Positions 61,001-64,000 of a stretch of 64,000 nt of DNA are shown piece by piece. A program made the position numbers and the translations under genes. The notes beneath the pieces are model-generated. The model was not told where the DNA came from, made no database searches, and saw only the letters and a list, made by a program, of their open reading frames with translations. Numbering within the stretch: position 1 is the first letter of the stretch; every line of letters starts with the position of its first letter. The stretch comes from JBGQDM01 sp041495845 (GTDB lineage Bacteria; Acidobacteriota; Terriglobia; Terriglobales; Acidobacteriaceae), in contig JBGQDM010000002.1 of assembly GCA_041495845.1 (NCBI GenBank), forward strand, positions 1-64,000, given 5' to 3'.

Positions 61001-61188
61001 CGCTGGTATTTGCTTCCGGCGCAGGGCAGGCGAGCCGGCACTCGGTGGGAACGACCGTGTTTGGCGGGATGATTCTTTCGACGGTGCTCAATCTCTTCTT
61101 CATCCCTGTGCTCTACGTGGTGGTGAAGGGGCTGACGGACTGGGGACGCGGGCCGGTGGTGGCGACGGCTCCGGCGCCGGGGGATTAG
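58042..61188 (+). CDS. HAE1-family RND efflux transporter (AcrB-like)
   Basis: 1048 residues from a GTG at 58042; GGAG lies five bases upstream. N-terminal FVDFFIHRPIFATVCSLILV and two sets of six TM segments with large periplasmic loops. TM4 holds the proton-relay acids in TGLVVDDAIVVIENIKRHMG. The C-terminal half carries GLVMLIGLASKNGILIVEFA and RLRPILMTSFAFILGVLPLV. Works with the adaptor upstream to export drugs or amphiphiles; the specificity is unknown and the outer-membrane channel must be elsewhere. Confidence 0.95.
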   Translation: MEQQRGSFVDFFIHRPIFATVCSLILVISGAVVIPLLPVAQYPELAPPQVTVTSFYTGANAQTVESAVTTPLEQAINGVEGMRYMTSTSGNDGTSQVSVTFNLGRNLDLAAVDVQNRVSTVTGRLPNEVKTTGLQITKNSGQFIMAVGFYGDKEQYNDQFISNYLDVYVRDALLRIPGVGNVIIFGERKYSMRLWLDPSRLAARALTASDVVNALRDQNVQIAAGQVGEAPAPPNQAYQVSVRAVGRLTEPAEFESIILKSSGGTLVRLRDVGRAELGAENYSGNLRFNGHSALGIGVQQLSQANALDVDRRVRETLERLSKRFPPGMKYAIAFDSTTVVGESIREVTYTLLLAIVFVILTMFLFLQDWRSTLIPAVTIPVSLIGTFLFIKLMGFSINTLTLFGITLATGLVVDDAIVVIENIKRHMGEEHVSAHRAASIAMGEVTGAVIATSLVLVSVFVPVAFFPGTTGKLYQQFSLTIAFSILLSAFNSLTFTPALSALILEGEKPKTTGVFGWIERQLRWITHTYRTSAEKALRWKYALIAVFFLGLGVTYWIFTQVPRSFVPDEDQGWFIINVQGPEGASLDYTTRVMGQVEAELAKEKDILAAFSVAGFSFAGSSPNRGLVFINMKPTAERRGQEHSAESIINRLRGPLLSISSATVIPFSPPPINGVGAFGGFQFELQDQSGNTLDALYSASRDLVKQGNARPELRGLFSAFTANDPQFVVNLDREKARTLQVPLSQISDAMQIYMGSAYVNDFDFNNRSYRVYVQADKQFRSAPQDIKQFYVRSDTGAMIPLDNLVKVTEQTTPQVISHYNLYRSAEINGVAAPGYSSGQAIAAMEDLAHKTLPGGMTYSWSGLSLEEIESGGQSLALFGLGLVFVYLTLAAQYESFVLPFIILLGVPMAMLGALGAQSLRGLENDVYCQIGLVMLIGLASKNGILIVEFAEQLRRKGMSVPQAAVEAARIRLRPILMTSFAFILGVLPLVFASGAGQASRHSVGTTVFGGMILSTVLNLFFIPVLYVVVKGLTDWGRGPVVATAPAPGD

Positions 61189-61307
61189 CATCGTGACCCC
61201 GCGATAGTGACCACGCCGAAACCCTTGGTGTGCTCCGTCCTTGTCGCGTTCTTGAGCGACAGGCGGGGGTTTTTCATCCACCCAGCGAAGTGCGAGATGG
61301 GCAATCT

Positions 61308-61493
61308 CTACCGGCACAGCGCCTCATCGTCGTGGAGCTTTCCGCAGACACATTTGGGCGGCGGTAATTTGCGGTCGGTGCTTCAGGACAACAGCCACGC
61401 CTTCATGTCCTCGTGGCGGACATAGTGGCCGGAGTTCATCTGGCGGTCTGCCTGGTGAACCTCAGCCATCATCTTCTCCTTGGTCTTCGCCAT
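61308..61493 (-). pseudogene. Small antitoxin-like gene interrupted by an in-frame TGA
   Basis: From the ATG at 61493 the product is MAKTKEKMMAEVHQADRQMN, ..., HEDMKAWLLS, then TGA at 61383-61385. The same frame continues STDRKLPPPKCVCG to TAG at 61308. In related RHH-type antitoxins as I remember them, the segment reads AWLLSWGTD-ELPPP, so the TGA falls just at the tryptophan codon (TGG to TGA), a nonsense change. No toxin gene is evident beside it. Apart from this gene, the 350-base gap 61189-61539 holds nothing I can support. Confidence 0.5.
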
Positions 61494-61539
61494 GAACACA
61501 TGATTGCATAATGGAAGTGGGAGGCAGAGTTCCATACAC

Positions 61540-61986
61540 TCAGGGTGAGTTGTCGAGAAATTTGTGCCGCGTGGCCTCGTCGCTCCAGACGCAAGCCTCA
61601 CGCGTTCCAAAAATGCGGTAGCGATGGCGGGCCAGCCAGCCGTAAGCGGCATCGCGCAAGAACCTGGGCAGAACTCGCGCCACCTTGCCCAGGACCTTCC
61701 AAATCCCGCCGAGAGCAACCAGCGCGAACAGTGCAGCATCGGACTTCACCAGCAGCTTTTCTTCCGGCTGGCCGAAATTCACCAGCACGCAGACGGTGTC
61801 CCTGGCCTCGGCGTTGTGCCGATGGTGGGCCAACGACTGACGCGCGAAATCACTCTGCAGCGCGGCAAAGCGGAAGCGATCACGCTGGTCGTGGCGGAGA
61901 AGAAACCGCACAGCGCCGGGACACAGGCCGCAGATGCCGTCATAGAGTACGAGAATGGTGTCCGGAGCGAGCGCGGGCGGGGACAT
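61540..61986 (-). CDS. DCC-family thiol-disulfide oxidoreductase (DUF393)
   Basis: 148 residues from the ATG at 61986. Signature YDGICGLCPGAVRFLLRHDQ, the DxxCxLC motif near the N-terminus that names the DCC family, followed by FRFAALQSDFARQ, SDAALFALVALGG and GWLARHRYRIFG. Thioredoxin-like fold predicted. Substrate unknown. Divergent from the LssY_C gene. Confidence 0.9.
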   Translation of the reverse strand: MSPPALAPDTILVLYDGICGLCPGAVRFLLRHDQRDRFRFAALQSDFARQSLAHHRHNAEARDTVCVLVNFGQPEEKLLVKSDAALFALVALGGIWKVLGKVARVLPRFLRDAAYGWLARHRYRIFGTREACVWSDEATRHKFLDNSP

Positions 61987-61995
61987 TGCTGGAGC

Positions 61996-62001
61996 TATAA
62001 T
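61996..62001 (+). promoter_or_regulatory. TATAAT -10 element of the LssY_C gene
   Basis: Perfect TATAAT at 61996-62001; the leader contains a small hairpin GGGTG-AAAT-CACCC followed by CAGAGG. No -35 at 17 bases. The divergent gene start at 61986 lies just outside. Confidence 0.5.
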
Positions 62002-62047
62002 ACGGGCAATTCTCGCAGCGGGTGAAATCACCCAGAGGCGTTTTCCA

Positions 62048-63154
62048 ATGACAAATTCCAAACGCTGGCGCAAGTGGTTGTGGCTGGTAGGCGTGTGTTT
62101 GTGGGGGCTGGCGGTGGCATCGGGTCAGACGCCGGGCACGGCGCGGGTCAGCCAGAAGGTCCAGGTGCCGGGCACGAAGCAGTGGACCGATACGGGCATT
62201 GATGTGGCCACGGGCGAGCGCGTGGTGGTCGTGGCGCAGGGAGAAATTCGCTACCTTGCGAAGTTGGCTGGGCCGGCGGGATTGCCGCGTGACTGGCGCG
62301 ATCTACTGCGGTCGCTGCCGGTGAATGGGGCCGGTGGCGGCACGTTGATCGGGCGCATCGGCGATGCGCCGGCGGTGCCATTTGTCATCGGCGCGAAGAA
62401 AGAAGTGACGGTGAACCGAGGCGGACGACTGTTCTTGGGCCTGAATCAGGGGGAGAAAGAAGCGGGCGAGGGCAACTTTGAGGTGCAGGTGGATGTGTTC
62501 TCAGCCAGCGCAGGCAGTGCTCCAGTGGCAACCGCGGCACCGCCGCCCGCCGCCGAAGCCAAGATCAGCCCGGACATCCTGCAGCAGGTTCCGCGACGCA
62601 TTGGTGATAAAGAGGGCAACCCGGGCGACATGGTGAACTTCTTCATCGTGGGGCCGCGGGAAAAATTGACCATTGTGTTTCAGGCCGCCGGTTGGAACCT
62701 GGCCGACAAGACGAAAACGGAAGCGGTGGTGAACGCGCTGCTTTCGAGTTTGCAGAAAAATACATATCTTGCCATGCCCATGAGTGAGTTGTATCTGTTC
62801 GGGCGGGTGCAGGACTTTGGGTACGAGCATGCGGAACCGCTGCAGATGGTGGCGGAGCGGCACCACTTGCGGATTTGGAAAGCGGCGACGCAAGTTGACG
62901 GTCAAGACTTGTGGGTGGGCGCGGCGACGCATGACATCGGCTTCGATCGCGACCAGCGCAACAACGGCGTGACCCACAAGATTGATCCGAACATTGATCT
63001 GGAGCGCGAGTACGTGGGCGACACCCTGAATAGCACGGGGCTGCTGAGTGCCCTGGGCCATGTGTTGCCGGCCGATCCCCTGACCGAAGCGCATACCGCA
63101 ACCGGCGGAACGTTTCATTCGGATGGTCGGATTTTGGTGCTGCGGCTGAAGTAG
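62048..63154 (+). CDS. Secreted LssY_C protein with N-terminal lectin-like domain
   Basis: 368 residues: signal peptide (WLWLVGVCLWGLAVASGQ), then a beta domain (VQVPGTKQWTDTGIDVATGE; VVVVAQGEIRYLAKL; VTVNRGGRLFLGLNQGEKEA) like the PA-IL/LecA galactose-binding fold, a linker, and a C-terminal LssY_C domain (KLTIVFQAAGWNLADKTKTE; LYLFGRVQDFGYEHAEPLQ; DLWVGAATHDIGFDRD). LssY_C domains are found in surface and lipopolysaccharide-associated proteins. Periplasmic or surface location expected; ligand unknown. Confidence 0.85.
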   Translation: MTNSKRWRKWLWLVGVCLWGLAVASGQTPGTARVSQKVQVPGTKQWTDTGIDVATGERVVVVAQGEIRYLAKLAGPAGLPRDWRDLLRSLPVNGAGGGTLIGRIGDAPAVPFVIGAKKEVTVNRGGRLFLGLNQGEKEAGEGNFEVQVDVFSASAGSAPVATAAPPPAAEAKISPDILQQVPRRIGDKEGNPGDMVNFFIVGPREKLTIVFQAAGWNLADKTKTEAVVNALLSSLQKNTYLAMPMSELYLFGRVQDFGYEHAEPLQMVAERHHLRIWKAATQVDGQDLWVGAATHDIGFDRDQRNNGVTHKIDPNIDLEREYVGDTLNSTGLLSALGHVLPADPLTEAHTATGGTFHSDGRILVLRLK

Positions 63155-63183
63155 GCTGGCCTTACCGCGGTTAAGATAGTGCG

Positions 63184-64000
63184 ATGCAACTCTGGTTTGC
63201 GCATGGCAGCGACGTCAGCATCCGGCAGCAGTTGGTAACCCAAGTCATTCTGGGCATTTTGAGCGATGATCTGGCGCCGGGGCAGCGCCTGCCGAGCACG
63301 CGAAAACTGGCGCGACGCTTTCATCTTCATCCCAACACAGTCAGCGCGGGCTATCGGCAACTGCAGCGGGAAGGCTGGGTTGATCTCCGCCGCGGGAGCG
63401 GTGTGTACGTAAGAGACACCCGACCCGCGGCAGCCCTTGCGCCAGCACTCGCACTGGACCAGATGGTTGCCAACCTCTTCCGCTCGGCGCGAGGGTTAGG
63501 CGTTCCTTTGGCGGAGGTGCGCGCACATCTGGGGCAATGGCTGGAATTGCAGCCGCCAGACCATTTTCTTCTGGTAGAACCGGACGAAGAGTTGAGGAAA
63601 ATCCTGGTGTTGGAAATGCGGCGCGCCCTCACCCGTCCCGTGCGCAGCTGTAGCCTAAAGGAATGCCGCTCGCCGGAAACACGAGAGGGATCGATTCTGG
63701 CGGCGCTTCCCAAAACTGTGACGCTGATCCGCCCCTCGTTGCCGGCGAAGGCCGAGTTACTCACGCTGCAACTGCGCTCGGTACCCTCGTCGCTCGCGGG
63801 CTATCTACCCGCTCCGGCAGAAGCGCTGGTGGGGGTGGCTTCGCGCCTGCCCGAGTTTCTGAAGATAGCCCGCACAATTTTGATTGCAGCCGGATTCCAC
63901 GCCGATCGCCTGGTATTGCGGGATGCGCGAAAGCCCCGCTGGCAGCGAGGTTTGGAGCAGACGGCGGCGGTCATTTGCGATGTAGGGACCGCGACCGAGT
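63184..64000 (+). CDS. GntR-family transcriptional regulator (3' end outside window)
   Basis: The ATG at 63184 opens a frame that is still open at 64000 (272 codons). N-terminal winged helix typical of GntR (ILSDDLAPGQRLPSTRKLAR, HLHPNTVSAGYRQLQREGWV, LRRGSGVYV). It is followed by a helical-plus-mixed region (FLLVEPDEELRKILVLEMRR; LAGYLPAPAEALVGVASRLP), which is longer than the YtrA type and recalls the MocR/ligand-binding types without obvious PLP motifs. Effector unknown. Confidence 0.85.
   Translation, partial: MQLWFAHGSDVSIRQQLVTQVILGILSDDLAPGQRLPSTRKLARRFHLHPNTVSAGYRQLQREGWVDLRRGSGVYVRDTRPAAALAPALALDQMVANLFRSARGLGVPLAEVRAHLGQWLELQPPDHFLLVEPDEELRKILVLEMRRALTRPVRSCSLKECRSPETREGSILAALPKTVTLIRPSLPAKAELLTLQLRSVPSSLAGYLPAPAEALVGVASRLPEFLKIARTILIAAGFHADRLVLRDARKPRWQRGLEQTAAVICDVGTATE

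Noticed and set aside
60997..61317. 107-codon minus frame as a possible toxin partner of the broken antitoxin
   Set aside because: It runs mostly antisense to the RND pump gene with biased composition and no toxin motif.

Overview
This is a chromosomal window of about 60% GC from a bacterium that most resembles the phylum Acidobacteriota (Terriglobia-like). The indications are three secreted VWFA-related proteins of the acidobacterial type (4395-6771, 23554-24540), a very large Oar-like TonB-dependent receptor with an N-terminal carboxypeptidase-regulatory domain (8993-12193), an archaeal-type methylmalonyl-CoA mutase large subunit, and many small secreted or membrane proteins of unknown function. 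Placement rests on gene content and remembered families; no database search was possible.

Layout. 1-2800: end of a truncated upstream gene, then a minus-strand cluster of secreted proteins of unknown function, with two intact paralogues and a decayed third copy. 2874-3535: a higB-higA toxin-antitoxin operon. 3657-12193: MglA-type GTPase, a divergent VWFA pair, hisS, a gamma-carbonic-anhydrase-like protein and the TonB receptor. 12339-19259: translation block with bS21, a zinc-ribbon protein, mtaB, then infC-rpmI-rplT-pheS-pheT. infC appears to start at AUC. 19281-24950: aminotransferase, a ZapB-like/ZapA pair followed by a well-supported 6S RNA, lgt, an RluD-type synthase, a VWFA protein and a DUF3052 protein. 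25017-34882: aspS, mutase large subunit, CPBP and other membrane proteins, lon, pheA, a GNAT acetyltransferase. 34993-43746: mixed metabolic enzymes, a second toxin-antitoxin pair and a YyaL-type thioredoxin-domain protein. 43864-49912: a 47-residue secreted Cys/Gly-rich peptide, membrane and DUF58 proteins, DedA, GNAT, AraC, and a 60-residue ten-cysteine protein. 50092-54694: glycine cleavage genes gcvT-gcvH-gcvPA-gcvPB. 54772-64000: DUF2911 protein, FAD reductase, RND efflux adaptor plus pump, a small antitoxin-like gene broken by TGA, DCC protein, LssY_C protein and the start of a GntR regulator that runs off the window.

How the parts fit. Most of the window is housekeeping: translation (IF-3, L35, L20, bS21, PheRS, HisRS, AspRS, MtaB, RluD, 6S RNA), one-carbon metabolism (gcv), protein quality control (Lon) and envelope functions. 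The accessory signal is scattered: two complete toxin-first TA pairs whose promoters predict leaderless toxin mRNAs with a palindrome inside the promoter, two antitoxin-like fragments, a decaying secreted-protein cluster, and a family of intergenic heptamer repeats arranged as inverted pairs that abut start or stop codons of essential genes. No tRNA, rRNA, CRISPR array, transposase or prophage was recognised. The most novel-looking items are the heptamer inverted-repeat element, the Cys/Gly-rich secreted peptide with its upstream inverted repeat, the AUC-start infC, and a PheT that lacks its OB-fold tRNA-binding domain.
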